Origin: Bimuria novae-zelandiae CBS 107.79
Taxonomy: Eukaryota > Ascomycota > Dothideomycetes > Pleosporales > Didymosphaeriaceae
Assembly (NCBI GenBank): GCA_010015655.1
Contig: ML976678.1
Span: 162,430-226,429 of the forward strand
Length of the DNA: 64,000 nt
Direction of reading: 5' to 3'
The stretch's first letter is position 1; each line of letters starts with the position of its first letter. Both the position numbers and the translations under genes were made by a program. This document shows, one piece after another, positions 1 to 11,569 of the stretch. The notes beneath the pieces were generated by a model that saw nothing but the letters and a program-made list of their open reading frames with translations, ran no database searches and had not been told where the DNA came from.

Positions 1-93
1 GTGGAGTTATCGCGTGTTGAAAGTAGGGAGTTTTGACGCGTCGGATGTTCGGCGTGCATTGGCTGAATCCGTGCATTGGGTGCACGGACACGT
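1..93. mobile_element. Right end of a truncated Fot/pogo-type element
   Basis: The window opens inside an older transposon. Bases 68-93, just before the TA at 94-95, resemble the right inverted repeat of the Fot-type element at 8391-10524: both carry TTGGGTGCACGG followed by a short CAC-type end and TA. A second matching block (TTGGCT) lies further in, at the same relative place. Only the terminus is visible and no coding sequence remains. Assignment rests on inverted-repeat similarity alone. Confidence 0.5.
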
Positions 94-95
94 TA

Positions 96-2555
96 CAAGC
101 TCAATGGGCCACACATGCTCAATGGGCCAGCTGCACTTTGATACCCACCACCACATCAAAACACGCCCTATTTACATCAAATAAAATGCCAAAGATCACG
201 AAGAGCATGTCCACTTACCGATCCGAATGTGAAATTATCGAAAAACACGTTGTGGTGTTAAAGACTTTGACGCGGCTGAATATACGCGCATACTGTCGCG
301 ATCGCAACATCAATCATCTGCGCAAACGCCTATAACGCGCGTTTAATAGCTAAAATAATAGGTTAATAAGGCCGCCTACTAATAAAAAGCTCTCTAGTGA
401 ACAAGAGCTTGCTCTCGAACGTTTTTGCGATACAATAGACGATATTAGATTTGGCATAACAAAGGATTTGGTGCGTGGGCAAGCAGACGCTCTGTTGGCC
501 GCAGTGCACGAAGGAGATGACCCACCGCCGCGTGTAGGCGTCCACTGGGCATCTAGATGGCTGGATTCTCATACAAAATACTACAAGGTAAGGCAAAGCC
601 AATTGACCTTGCACGGAAGCTTGCCCAATCGCCGGAAGGCCTTTAAGCCTGGTTTAATAAGCTGGCTGAGTATAAACAACGCAGGGCCATCACCAACGCA
701 AACATGTATAATATGGATGAAACAGGCGTGCGTATCGGTGTTGCAAAGTCGTCCTACGTATACACAAAACGCGGGCAAGATATATTAATACCCACTGCAA
801 CAAACAGGGAGCTTATTTCTCTTGTGGAGTGTTACGCTGCGGATGGCCGTTCTATTGCTCCTATGCTTATTATTAAGGCAAAGTCGATACTTAAGCACTG
901 GGCCGTAGATCTGCCTAGTAATTACCTTATAAACGTTACAGATACAGGCTACAGCAACGATTATATAGCCATGGATTGGATACAGCACTTTGAAAAGATG
1001 ACCTTAAGCAATATACATGGGCAGTGGAGGCTCCTACTGATCGACGGCCATGGATCTCACCTGACGTACGAGTTTGCTGCTTTTTGTGAGAGTCACAAAA
1101 TACAGCTGTTTACTCTCCCTCCGCACACTACTCATCTCCTCCAGCCTCTTGACGTAGGCTGTTTTCAGCCTCTGAAGTGGTATCACAGCAGGACGCTTGA
1201 TTAGGCCTTACGTACAGGCTTAACAGAAATACGACGGGTAGATTTCTTAGCAATCCTCTCATAAATCCGCCAGCAAACGTTCACTGCTCGAATAATACGC
1301 AGCGGGTGGAGGCGTACAGGCCTATCTCCATTCTGCCCCGAGCAGGTACTAGGGCCTTTAAGGGCCCAAGAGGCTATTAATACTGATAAAAACGCTACTA
1401 GGGAGGGCGATAACGTGGAGTGGCCTATTACTCCTACTATTACGTCCTCTAACAAGGAGGGTGAGTTGCCTTTGCTTAATAACCTAACGCCCTCCACACG
1501 CGGCCGCTTCCTTAATTAACTACTTAACGCGATTAGTACGCCTTAGTTTAAGGAGCTCTCTACACCTTTTTAAACGCCTTAGCCCTGTATAGCGCCTGGA
1601 GATATTAGTTAGAGTACACTAAAGACGGTCCGTACACTAAATTTATAAAAGAAAGCTATTGCCTTTACATTTAAGGAGTTACTACCGCGCGAGGTAGCGG
1701 AGGACGTAATTTCAACACTTAAAGGCAGCTCTGCAATGGCCCGCAACGCAGCAGGCCTTGAGCAGGCCTTACACCGTACCCAGGCTGCCGAGCACGCTCG
1801 TAGTGAGCGTCGTAGGCGTAAAAACCGTACTGTCGACGTCGGCGGAGGTGCTGTTTACGTAGAAGATTGCCGTAAAATGGCTGCTCAGCGGGTGATTAAC
1901 GAGGCCGCCAAACAAGAAGCAGCAGTGGCCGCTTGTCACCTCCAGGCGCTCAGCAAGCGTATCAACACCTGGAAAAGGATACGTCCAAATATACGCAACT
2001 GGGGTAAGAAAGCAAGCAAGCGTTATGCTAAGGGTCTTACAATTACACAGAATAACAATAAGTGGACCTACACTGGCCCTACGATCAAGTATGAGCGCGA
2101 GGCCTGGGAGTACAGAGTCGAGGACCCATCGCGCGCGGAGATCTTCCGAAGATTGTATGAGAACTCTATACAAAGGTTGGAAAGCAGAGGCAAGTTTCGG
2201 GCAGATCGATCGATCGCTGACGGCCCGTATGGCGCTGCTGAGCTTGGCCTGATGGCCCGCTGCTCCATGGATCCATATACAATATTGATACACCAAAAAG
2301 GACGCTCTGAGGTCAAGCAGGAGGCAATTGTTCAAGTCCCAGATAGTCAATTCACCATACAAGAGACCCAGGTCGTCAGCAGCGACGACGATAAAGGCTA
2401 CTCAAGTCCATTTGAAGCACTAAATGCAGCAGAAGCTGATTGGGGCTTCTAAGCGACAATTTACATACGGGACGATGTATTTTACATACAAATTACTATA
2501 CAAATCGCATTTCGTCACATTTGGCCCATTGAGTATGTGTGGCCCATTGAGCTTG
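96..2555 (+). mobile_element. Fot/pogo-family DNA transposon A, 2460 bp, TA target duplication
   Basis: The left end begins CAAGCTCAATGGGCCACACA and the right end is its inverted copy, with few mismatches over about 40 bp. TA flanks both ends (94-95 and 2556-2557), the duplication typical of Tc1/mariner/pogo elements. The interior encodes a DDE transposase on the + strand. Its left TA is the TA that borders the older Fot terminus at 1-93, so the two elements abut. RIP damage is light compared with elements further right. Confidence 0.85.
189..2452 (+). pseudogene. Broken pogo/Fot transposase (HTH + DDE_1)
   Basis: This is a cut-and-paste transposase of the DDE_1 (pogo/Fot1) superfamily. A helix-turn-helix-like start lies at about 189-335 and a CENP-B/Tc5-type HTH region at about 380-620. 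The catalytic core at about 704-1204 shows NMDETG (from about 711), DGHGSH (about 1042) and LLQPLDVG (about 1135), the usual DDE_1 landmarks. A basic C-terminal part is still open over 1736-2452 (238 codons). Frame changes near 600-700 and several TAG/TAA stops between 1204 and 1735 inactivate it. It fills its element from end to end. Whether another genomic copy is active cannot be seen here. Confidence 0.8.
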
Positions 2556-2557
2556 TA

Positions 2558-3882
2558 GGGCCGTGCTCCGCACGGCCTTTTTCGGAGAAAAATCAATATC
2601 GACCGCTAGGGGCCGAGTAGGCATCCCGACGCGGCCTCGCCGACGCGACCTCGCGCCGCCCCAGCCTCCTAATGCTATATATCTCGGTCGCGGTCTTTCT
2701 ACGCGTACTCGTAATAATATCAAGCGGTTCCTAGACTTTGGATGGCACCTAGACGCCATCGCTGCACGCGAACGTTGTTCTCGGCACGCTGTTAGCAATG
2801 TAGCGGAGAACCTGGAGAAGTTTGGCAACGTTCGCCGCCCTCTGCAAGGCAAGCTAGGGAGACCTCCTGCTATCCTAGACGAAGACGGGGACGCGTTGTT
2901 TAATAAGCTAGTTTATTCTGGCTAGATATACTAGGACAAGATTATAAAGTAGCTACTTATTAAGCGTGACTGTCGCGTCTCCCGCTCTGTAGTCTAGTAA
3001 TACTTAAAGAAGAAGAAGTGGAGCGAGCGTACGCTATAGCCCTTTTCTATTAACTAAAACAAGGACCTGAGGCAAGGGTATCGCGTCCAAATAAGCTAGT
3101 ATACGCAGGAGGATCTCTGCTTTATTAACAAGGCAATCTTTAACAAGAAGAATGGCTAGAGACATAAGGCGTATGCTCTTATTAGCGCTAACTATTAATA
3201 TAGTCAGGACATCTAGCGTGGCGATACCTGGGCAATTCTCCTAGCTTATACTTCGCAGCACGGGTATTTGCCTTGCACTAGCATTAAGGAGGGTTACTAT
3301 AATCGTGAGTAGTTTTTAGAATAGATTAAGACGTAGCTAATACCTACACTGCGCGCCTTTTACGGCGGCAAGCTAATAATAATTATCCTTAATAATGTAT
3401 TAATACACACGAATGATAACGTGCGGGCGATTATTAAGCGCGCTAGGTATCTACTCTAGTACCTATCGCCATACTCCCTAGACTATAACCCCATCAAGCT
3501 CACATTTGCGGTGTTAAAAGCCTAGATTTACTAGAACTACGTCTTTACGCGCTCTTAATTTGGCCGTAATAGGTTTAGAGATTTCCTAATAGTAGTAATT
3601 TAGGAGAGCTATTATAATAAGTTTGTAAGGAAGCACTTTCGCTACGTAGCTAGTAGCTTATATATTAATAACGATACGTTGCTAAGGGTTAGGAGGGAGC
3701 TAAGAATAGAGTTTAACTTTAACTTTAATAAGGATAAGTAAGGTTAAACAGGTTACTGTAGGCGGCGGTGGCGGCCCTAGGGGGCGGCCTAGCGTTTAAG
3801 GTAACGAAGCCACTATTACTACCACTATTTATATTCGCCTAGGAGCCTTTACCAACGGAAGGAGCCTATGTCGACTCTACAC
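2558..3882 (+). pseudogene. Tc1/mariner (DDE_3) transposase relic A
   Basis: From 2563 to 2925 an open frame encodes a Tc1-type helix-turn-helix N-terminus (RNNIKRFLDFGWHLDAIAAR). From 2926 on the same frame is littered with TAG/TAA stops but still reads as a DDE_3 domain, including a motif close to LPPYSPDxNPIE at about 3463-3495 and a C-terminus near 3740. The change from clean to riddled is abrupt at about 2925. The left end seems cut by the Fot element at 96-2555. The right inverted repeat was not certainly placed. Confidence 0.65.
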
Positions 3883-3959
3883 TAGTACTCTAGGCTGAAA
3901 GTTTGTCAATTTAATTTATATATATATATATATTATTTTAGCCCGAAACTTTGTTTATT

Positions 3960-5903
3960 TATTAAGATGTTTAATATTCTGGCACATATTGAAAACAACA
4001 AAGTTTTAGGCAGGAATATATTAAAAACTATAGAAAATTAGCAATAACGTTGCTAGATCTACGCAGACTTATGCTTATTACCCTTATACTCTATTACTAT
4101 TATAAATAACATCTTTGCATAACGATAACTAGTTTTAAACTTTCTTAGATCCTCTTTTAGATAGCGAATAAGACTATCTTTAAGCTTTAACTCCCTAGTA
4201 ACCTTATATAGGTTACTAGTAGGGTCGCTTATCTCGCGGAGGTTATAAATTATCCACCGCTTGTTAAGCGTAATCTCTATTATCTAGGTGTATTTATCCT
4301 GGTCCTTAGGTAACTACTAACCTATAAGCCACTTAAAGAACTCCCTTACCTCTACTTAGGTGTTACCTTGACTGTTAATAGGGCTTGACAAAGACATAGG
4401 CGCGGGTAGTAGATATTCTATAACAGCGTAAGTTTAAGAGCTTAAAGGTCTACGTGCTAGTGACGCTGGCAATGGCGGCGGAGACCTGGACGCAACAACG
4501 CGTGGACGTGGGCCGTACAGCTAGCTCTTAGACGCCTCTTGCTACTATATAAGTAGCTATTGCGCCTTAGCCATACGCGCATAACGCTTAAGGTCCTTAA
4601 ATTAACGTAGTTCCTCCTTTTCTTCTTATTATTATTAACGTTAACGCTCTTACTTATGCTTGCGCTGCTACCACGCCTCCTCTTACTCCTCTTCTTTGTC
4701 CTCTAGACGTTACAGCTCTCGCTAGTATTTTAGGTCCTCTACACGCTTCCTATGCCGCTTCCTCTCCTCTTTAGTAAAGCTATTATTAGTGCTGCCTAGC
4801 CGCTTCTTGCCCTTACCTCTACGAGTATAAGGGTTAATCTTAAGCTAGTTACCCGTGTTACTACGCTAATACGCGACAAGCTAAAGAGGTAGCTACTTAA
4901 TAAACGCGCTGTCCCGTCCCTTAATAATACGCTTTATCTATGTCTCTCTATCCGCCAGACGTATCGCGAAGTGCTTACCAGAGAAAGGAATCCAGCACTA
5001 GTGTCTATAGTTACTATAGAGGGTCTCGTGGCAAATTCACTAGTTATAGATACTACTAAGCAAGTTAGCAGAGGACTAACGGACCTCCTGCTGCGCCTCC
5101 GTCTATAGTAACTAAGTTGTACAACTGCCACGAGGCACCAGCGCGCTAGTAATAACTTAGGGTGGAGTATTAGCTTGCCTAGGTGATGAAGGCTCGTTAG
5201 CATACGTCCGAGGAAACGCCTTCTGTAAGAGGGCAACCTCTACCTTTACGTCCACCCTTATCTCCAGGATATCGCACCCTCGCAGCGACTCGGCAGCCCG
5301 GTCCATGTCTCTCACCAGCACGTCTCCAGACTCCATAAAGTTAGCCAACGTCTTATGCTTGAACGCTGAGCGGGACGTCTTCGTCTTCTAGCCAGCGTGA
5401 AAGGCAACACCAATTACTAGTATACAATAGTCTCGTCCGTCGATTTTAGATAGGGGATTACAGACCATCTGCTCTACTATGTCGTCCAGATCTAATATCA
5501 CGAACTCTTGTCGATTATAGATAGCTATATCCTTAACCTTTGTTGCCTTGTTCACGCGCAGCGTGTACTCAATCTTTAGGTTATACGAAGGGCCAGGCAC
5601 TGGCGACGACGCGCGCGGCGGCGAGGAGGGTACTGCTACCACAGTGGCAGCAGGCGGTACAGGTGTAGGTGTAGGTGTAGGCGCTGGCACAGGTACAGGC
5701 GGAGGTGTGGGGGGGAGAGACGGCGGAGGAGAGGACGACGACGACGGTGGACCTAGCAGGTTTGGCAGCAGGCCTGGAAATCGCCTGCTTAGAGAGTCCT
5801 CACGGGTGTTACCGGACGCTGTTTTCGACTTCTTGGTCCGACTGGCAGGCTTGCTGGCAGGCTTACGCGTGGCCTTCGTCCTGTGTGCACTACTACCTGT
5901 CAT
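3960..5903 (-). pseudogene. Decayed large ORF of unknown function, probably element-borne
   Basis: A minus-strand reading frame can be followed for about 1.9 kb with scattered stops and frame changes. The likely ATG is at 5903. Visible in order are a basic Ser/Lys-rich start; a Pro-rich run with PT repeats (about 5660-5730); a folded-looking segment (IEYTLRVNKATKVKDIAIYN, about 5520-5580) extending to about 5390; a stretch around 5160-5350; a highly charged, probably coiled-coil part (about 4600-4760); and a C-terminal segment near 4070-4370 (EVREFFKWLIGQQLP and KYTQIIEITLNKRWI). The family was not recognised. The N-terminal 600 bp is GC-rich and stop-free while the rest is AT-rich, so RIP hit only part of it. 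Its setting among transposons suggests an element gene, but no ends or transposase motifs were seen. Confidence 0.45.
5640..5712. repeat. Short GGTGTA/GGTACAGG minisatellite in the unknown ORF
   Basis: Imperfect hexanucleotide repeats (GGTGTA, GGTACA and variants) encode a Pro-Thr/Pro-Val run on the minus strand inside the decayed ORF at 3960-5903. Such runs arise by slippage, so copy number probably varies between strains. Confidence 0.6.
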
Positions 5904-6261
5904 TATAGCAGGAGCGGGAGCTTCTACTTCGAAGTTAACGGCGATAGGTTTCCCAGCGTACGCGGGACTTACGCGTGGCTTTGATAGTGGGCACACGGGC
6001 TGTGCCTGTACAAGAACGCGTCTGGCGACGGGTTGGCGACGGCGCGTTGGCGTTGGTCATGCAGGGCGTATGTAGAGGTCTTACGCGACTGCAACACTAA
6101 GAAAAGGTCAGTATAGACGTCTTTAAAACTTTAACTAATGTGGCAGAGCTGATAAAGGTAACAAGGCGCGTACCGCGGGCGTTTAGATTCTGTATACAAA
6201 TTGGCTGGCGCGCGAAAATAATTAAGGTTTTGCCAAGATTTTCCCCGATTTTCGAGCATTA

Positions 6262-8388
6262 CCCTGCCAAGACAGTCAGTGCGCCGCGACACTAACGCGC
6301 CACCCCAACACCAGCACCGCAGCCAGCAACATGAGGCTGTAGAGTTTTACACAAAAGCTTTTATCGCGAAATTTTCTAGAGTTAAAATTTTTTAGAGCTG
6401 TAAAAGATTACTAGCTAGTTAAATTATAGATATCTACTTAGTATTCTAATTATTTAGCTACTACGCGATGCTGGCGCTAATAGCGTAGATATTACTATAT
6501 TAACGCGTATAGATGCTAGCGTAGGCTTCTTCCTCTTTATAATTATATAAGTAGCTTTTAAAGCATTCTAGCTTCCCTTTTTAGCAATTTTAAGACATTT
6601 TTAAAGTTATTATTAAGCCTTACAAGCCTATTAATAGAGGCATTACTTAGTAGCCTAATTAGCTTTCTCCTTAGCGCGTGTATTTCTAGCTATTACACGC
6701 GTAACACGCTTCTTCTATAGTAGATAAGCTTTAAGCTACCTATTTGCTATCTAGATCTCTCTTTGCTTACTTTTCTAGAGTTGTAGTTGTTACTTTTTAG
6801 CCTTTTATTGGCTGAGAGAATCGCGCGTCCTCTATACGCAGGTAGGTGACCAGAAAACAGATCCTTTATACTACTTATCTAGCTGCTTAAAAGGTAGAGT
6901 CCTGCCCTTTATTTAACGCTGTTTTTAGTTTATGAGGGCTTCTTGTAGCCCCTAATTCTTATGCTCTAGGAGCTACTTCTATATAGAGATTAAGTGTATA
7001 GTGCGACTTAGCTTCTTGGCCTTATTACCTCCCCTTGTATTAATAATAACTTTTAAAAGCTAATTAATTTTGCGCTAATCAGACGCGCTAAGTACTAAAA
7101 TAGAGCTTTTACATAATCTCTATTCTAGAGACTTATCTTTATTAAATTAACTAAGGATTAGTATAGGATCTGGCGGCGAGATACCTATATACTTAAAAGC
7201 TTTAGTAATTAATTACGGCGTAACTAACGTTATTTAGGCCTTTTAGAATAGTGTAAAGAAGTCTTTTTTAGCGATTATTAATAGCCCCTAACTTCTATAC
7301 AGGTATGCGGAGAGCTCGTCGGAGTAGGCGGTAGAAAGAGACTTAAACATATAAACGTCTAGAGGCTATAGCGTATAAGTGGCGTAAGGGGGAAATATCG
7401 CAAGGAGGATCTTTTTCTAATTACAATAGTTAATAAAATCTATAGTAACGTGAGATCCATGCCTATTAAGGACTAAAAGTCGCCACTACCGTCAAGCCTT
7501 CTCCTTAGTACAGCAATTAAACACCTATTTTAGCTATTAAAGCCCTATCTCGTTGTTTAACTATCTAGAGGTTAATAAGGTGATAAAGACTCTATAAGAA
7601 TTAACGTTAATTTCCTTAACCTAGCTTAATTGTAGAGTCTCAGCGTTAGATCGATAGATTAGTAATAGATTAATAGTAGATCCATCGGCGCATATACATG
7701 CGATAAGCGAGATCTACTCACGACTGCCATTCTAGATAGATTACCTCACTTGGCGACTCTTATATATAGGCCTGTCGAAGATCCTTTTTGACCTGCTGGT
7801 GATGCCGAGTAGGAAGCCTTTTTCGTCCATATTATAGGTATACTAAGGCTCTATGCCATACTTTATAATTTTCTTATGTAGAAGCTTAAAGTAGAGCCTA
7901 TATCTTGCGCCTAAATTAGCGTTATAGCAATTACTATCTAGCCTAGTCATCTATTGCAAGATTAGGGAGTTAGAGTAGCGCCTAATAAAGTAATTAATCT
8001 ATTGCATAGAGATATCCTTTTTAGCAATAATTAATACAAAGTTTTAGATTATCTAACGCGTAGGGGGTAGACCTTTCTAAGTAAAATGCTATATATACTA
8101 TAAGAGCTTAGATTCTTATTATTAGTTAAGATTTTAGCAAGTTTATAGTAGCTATATACGCGCCTGCATGGCGCGTCTATACTAGCGCGTTAATGTTAAC
8201 CGCACAACACCAAATTCTTCTGCAATTTTTCTATATAAGAAAGTTTCTCCAGGTTCTTGTGAGTCGATAGCGATGATTGCAGCCTCAATCGGATCCATAT
8301 TAGTGGAGATGCGGCGCGTCAAAGTTGAGGTGCTACATCTGTTGGGGTGGCGCGTTAGTGTCGCGGCGCACTGACTGTCTCGGCAGGG
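6262..8388 (-). mobile_element. Fot/pogo-family transposon 1, 2127 bp, TA-flanked
   Basis: The left end CCCTGCCAAGACAGTCAGTG at 6262 and its inverted copy ending CTCGGCAGGG at 8388 form inverted repeats of about 45 bp with one or two mismatches. TA flanks at 6260-6261 and 8389-8390. It inserted into the Tc1/mariner relic C whose remaining coding sequence resumes at 10527. Its right TA is shared with the next Fot element. Confidence 0.88.
6470..8301 (-). pseudogene. RIP-destroyed pogo/Fot transposase
   Basis: On the minus strand a start at 8301 opens with MDPIEAAIIAIDSQEPGE, the classic beginning of Fot1-type transposases with a psq helix-turn-helix, and the first stop comes after about 38 codons. 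Downstream the frame retains an HGSHVT motif (about 7446-7464, the DGHGSH block) and PLDVYMFKSLSTAYS (about 7330-7375, the PLDVGVFxPLK block). Dozens of TAG/TAA stops at former Gln/Trp codons show RIP. It is non-functional. Confidence 0.85.
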
Positions 8389-8390
8389 TA

Positions 8391-10524
8391 CCGTGCCCGT
8401 GCACCCAACGCGCGCCGTCGGCCAACGCGCGGAACACTATCCACATGACACTTTTTCATCCTAACACAGCATAACAATAATAACAGGCATTAACGAAGCA
8501 GTTGCAGAAGTAAAAAGTATACCTTTAAAAGAGAAAATCTTATAAATAAAAATAGCTTAAAAGTATAGCGTTATTTACTTAACTTTAACGCGTAAAGTAG
8601 AGCTTAGTGCGCGTTCCTACTAAGAGGATATAGTAACGCGTTAGAACCTTAGCCTATAAGAGGAGGCAGAGCTTGTAAAGTATATAAATAAGCTTATAAA
8701 AGAATACCTCCCACCTACAAGAGAGATAGTTTAAGATTTCGCCTTAAATATCGCTAAATATTAGATTTCTAAGAGCTAGGTATCGCGCTTCCTAGATTGT
8801 TACAACGATAAGCTTACGTCTTAATTTACTATATTTATAGACTAGTAACGCTATATCGCTAACTCTAGTAATAAGTATAAGCTGTACTATAACGCGCTAC
8901 GCGATAAAATTAAGTTTTATAAGATAAAGCCTACGCACACATATAATATAGATAAGAAAGGCTTTATAATTAGAGCTATTAGTAAATAAAAGAGAATCTT
9001 TAGTAAGCGTTAATTTAAAAAGAAACCCTTTAGGTAGATACTATAGGATAATAATTATAAGTAAGTAAGCCTTATAGCATGTGTGTGCGCGGATGGATCT
9101 GCTCTTCCTCTAGGCCTTATATATCTGGCTGAATCTTAGAATATTCAGAGCACCTGGGTGGAGGATGTGAAGGTGGGAGAATATATAGCCTTCTTTAGAG
9201 TATTACCTAGTGGCTAGAGCAATAATGGCCTAGGTCTTGCTTAGCTACAATAGGTGTTCTAGCGCTTTACTATATCTAAAGCTCGAAGAAAGTACCGCCT
9301 ATTACTTGTAGATAGCTATAGGAGTTACCTAACTAAAGAGTTTTTAGAGTATTACTACTAGCACAAGATTCTTGTAAGTATCTATTTACCTTATAGCACG
9401 CACACGCTTTAGCCACTTAATATAGTAATATTTAAGCCTCTTAGTATAGCATACTTAAAGAAGCTAGGAGAGCGCCTCTTTAAGTATAAAGGCCTAGTAC
9501 TAGTAAAGAAGCCTAACTTCTTCTCGCTATTTTAGGATGCCTAGGTGGCTAGCTTTACTAAATTAAATATACTTAGCTCCTTTAAGGCAGTAGGCGTGAG
9601 CCCATTTAACCCTAACGTTATACTAGATAAGTTTGTAAATAGCGACTCCGAGACTGTAGAAGATAGCGACTCTAACGCTACTATCTATAAAGGAGAATAG
9701 TAAAGGGTTCTAGATTAAGTAGCAAGGCGTGCGTTAAGGGGTGTAATAGAGAAAGATATATTAATTATTTAGTAATTGCTCTACTATATAGCTATCTAAA
9801 ACACCCTTATAAGGAGCGAAAATAAAGGTCTAATAGACGCTCTTACTACTAAGAGGAAGCGAGAAAAGCAAGGTAAGCCTCTAGCTTTGCTATAATACTA
9901 CGAGTACTAGAGACTATACATAATGTAGACTCCTCGCTCCTTTCGAGAAGCGCGCACACGGATAAGGTTAGTAAAGCGTAAGGTAGAGGAGGAGGAGTTC
10001 TAAAAAGAAGAGGTAAGAAAGTTAAAGGCTACTACTATAGCGTATAAGAAGTAAATTATAAAAGAGAAGCGCTAGATAGTAGCGAGGGAGAAGGAAGAGT
10101 AAGAAAGGAAGTGTATAGAAGAGCGCTAAGCTATTAATGCGCGTAAAGCTAAAAGAGCACGCAAAAAATAGTAGCGCGACTCTTAAAATAGATCTTAAAC
10201 TATATAAAAACGTAAGCGCAAGGCCTTATAGTAATAAGGGGTTAAAAAGAGGTAGAAACGTGGTTCTATAGCTATATAAAGTAGTAGTGTTACTTATAAG
10301 CCGTGCTTAGCACCTGCACCTATAGTAAATAGCCATAGCTATAAAATACTTTAACTACGTAAATTTTAGTAGCAAATTCTGTCGCATAGGCCTATAGATC
10401 ACTCTACCAGAAAATCTAGTAATAACAACTATTATATGTGACTCTACGGCCCCAAGTTTACTAGTAATAACTAGGGCCAATTCTGCGCGTTGGCTAACGG
10501 CGCGCGTTGGGTGCACGGGCACGG
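8391..10524 (+). mobile_element. Fot/pogo-family transposon 2, 2134 bp, TA-flanked
   Basis: The left end CCGTGCCCGTGCACCCAACG and the right end CGTTGGGTGCACGGGCACGG are inverted copies; similarity extends about 44 bp inward. TA is at 8389-8390 and 10525-10526. The inverted repeat differs from that of the neighbour at 6262-8388, so they are two families abutting through one TA. The degenerate terminus at 1-93 resembles this family. Confidence 0.88.
8490..10400 (+). pseudogene. RIP-destroyed pogo/Fot transposase
   Basis: Plus-strand decayed DDE_1 transposase. After a short N-terminus near 8490 the frame can be followed with many TAG/TAA stops. Degraded DDE landmarks are a TYNIDKKGF block (about 8940-8966, equivalent to NMDExG), a LLLVDSYRSYLTKEF block (about 9300-9345, equivalent to the DGHxSH region) and a PLNIVIFKPLS block (about 9417-9449). 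The tail is lysine/arginine-rich, as in other Fot C-termini. No functional protein can be made. Confidence 0.8.
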
Positions 10525-10526
10525 TA

Positions 10527-11030
10527 CTTGTAGGCGTGGATTAAATTCTCTAACGAGGTCTCTGCTAAACGTGGGAGTGGCAAGAAGCGTATCTAGGTAT
10601 TTCGTACGCCTTAGTAGAAGTAGGATAGCGAGATAATTAATTAAAAGACGTGGCAAGTAGTACTTAAGTAAATATTCTTTAGAGTAATTTAGAAAGGCGG
10701 CCATATAGACTTAATAGCTATAGAGAGGGTAAGTGGCCAACAAGGATTCTACTTAGAATTATATACTAATACCCTTAGAGATTTAATTCTCCTATAAAAC
10801 GCTGCGTATAAGTTTTAAATAAATAACGCGCCTATACACACCTCTACTTATATATAAGTATAGCTAGATAATAAAGAAGTCTATTATATTAACTAGCCTC
10901 CCTACTTACTAGATCTTAACCTAATTAAACACCTCTAGTAGCTATTAAAATAAAAGATTATTAAGTTATTTCCTAATCTAGAGGGAGAATGATTTAGCTA
11001 AATAGCTTATAATAGGTTTATTAAGTGCGC
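10527..11030 (+). pseudogene. Tc1/mariner (DDE_3) relic C, part 1 (interrupted by gypsy)
   Basis: The frame from about 10530 carries a degraded second half of a DDE_3 transposase: a region resembling SDExSxxRGxGxKR at about 10553-10590, and near 10820-10930 DDE_3-like blocks around INNAPIHTSTYI. It stops at 11030, where the gypsy element inserted with a TGCGC duplication, and resumes at 21395. The N-terminal half should lie left of the Fot insertion at 6260; some matching sequence seems present just upstream of 6260 but is weak. Confidence 0.6.
11026..11030. other. Target-site duplication (TGCGC) of the gypsy element, left
   Basis: TGCGC at 11026-11030 directly precedes the 5' LTR. The same five bases at 21395-21399 directly follow the 3' LTR. 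Five base pairs is the usual duplication size for Ty3/gypsy integrases, and the match fixes both element ends. Confidence 0.9.
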
Positions 11031-11476
11031 TGTTACGGCTACGCCTCACAAGGTAGATGAAGACGGATGGCGGGGAACGGCGCTAGCCAAGGTTCTGACG
11101 CCTTGGCCAAGATTGTAAGCGAACACGTGACGGAACTCTGTCGCAGCGCCAATAGAGTCGGCAAGTCGGACTCTGCGACTCTGTAGGCAGAGTCACAAAG
11201 GGGAACTTAGTAACTCTATAGGCAGAGTTACAGAGCTATAGGGCTACCTTGTATTTCTTAAGTATATAGCTACTAGTACGCTCGTTAGATAGTCTTTATC
11301 GTTAATTTCTATAATCCTTTAACTAAGGTATCACTTGCCTTTAATATCCTTGTTTAGAATCTATATTACATGTAATCTATTAGCGATTACCTATTAACCT
11401 CTGCCTATACTTCTATTAACTATAACCGCGCCCCCAAGGTAACCTGCCTTACGGTACTAAGGCAGGTCTGTAATAC
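11031..11476 (+). repeat. 5' LTR of the gypsy element
   Basis: 446 bp, TGTTAC...GTAATA. Aligned with the 3' LTR by eye, all differences are C/T or G/A transitions. The first part (to about 11332) keeps the C/G state at 19 sites where the 3' LTR has T/A. From 11343 to the end the direction reverses, with about 15 sites T/A here. One site near 11188 goes against the pattern. Confidence 0.93.
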
Positions 11477-11569
11477 TTTAACGATCTAGTTCTTAGAAGA
11501 GCGAAGCGTAAGTAGCGCACGGTCTAAGCTAAATATAGTAGGGTTATCTTAACAAGGTAAAGGTCAGTT

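Noticed and set aside
2559..2582. GC-rich hairpin followed by a T-run, like a bacterial terminator
   Set aside because: The setting is a eukaryotic transposon border; intrinsic terminators of this type do not apply, and the palindrome is short.
5548..6075. 175-codon plus-strand frame rich in Gly/Asp
   Set aside because: It is the complement of the Pro-rich front of the minus-strand decayed ORF; low-complexity composition keeps both strands open.
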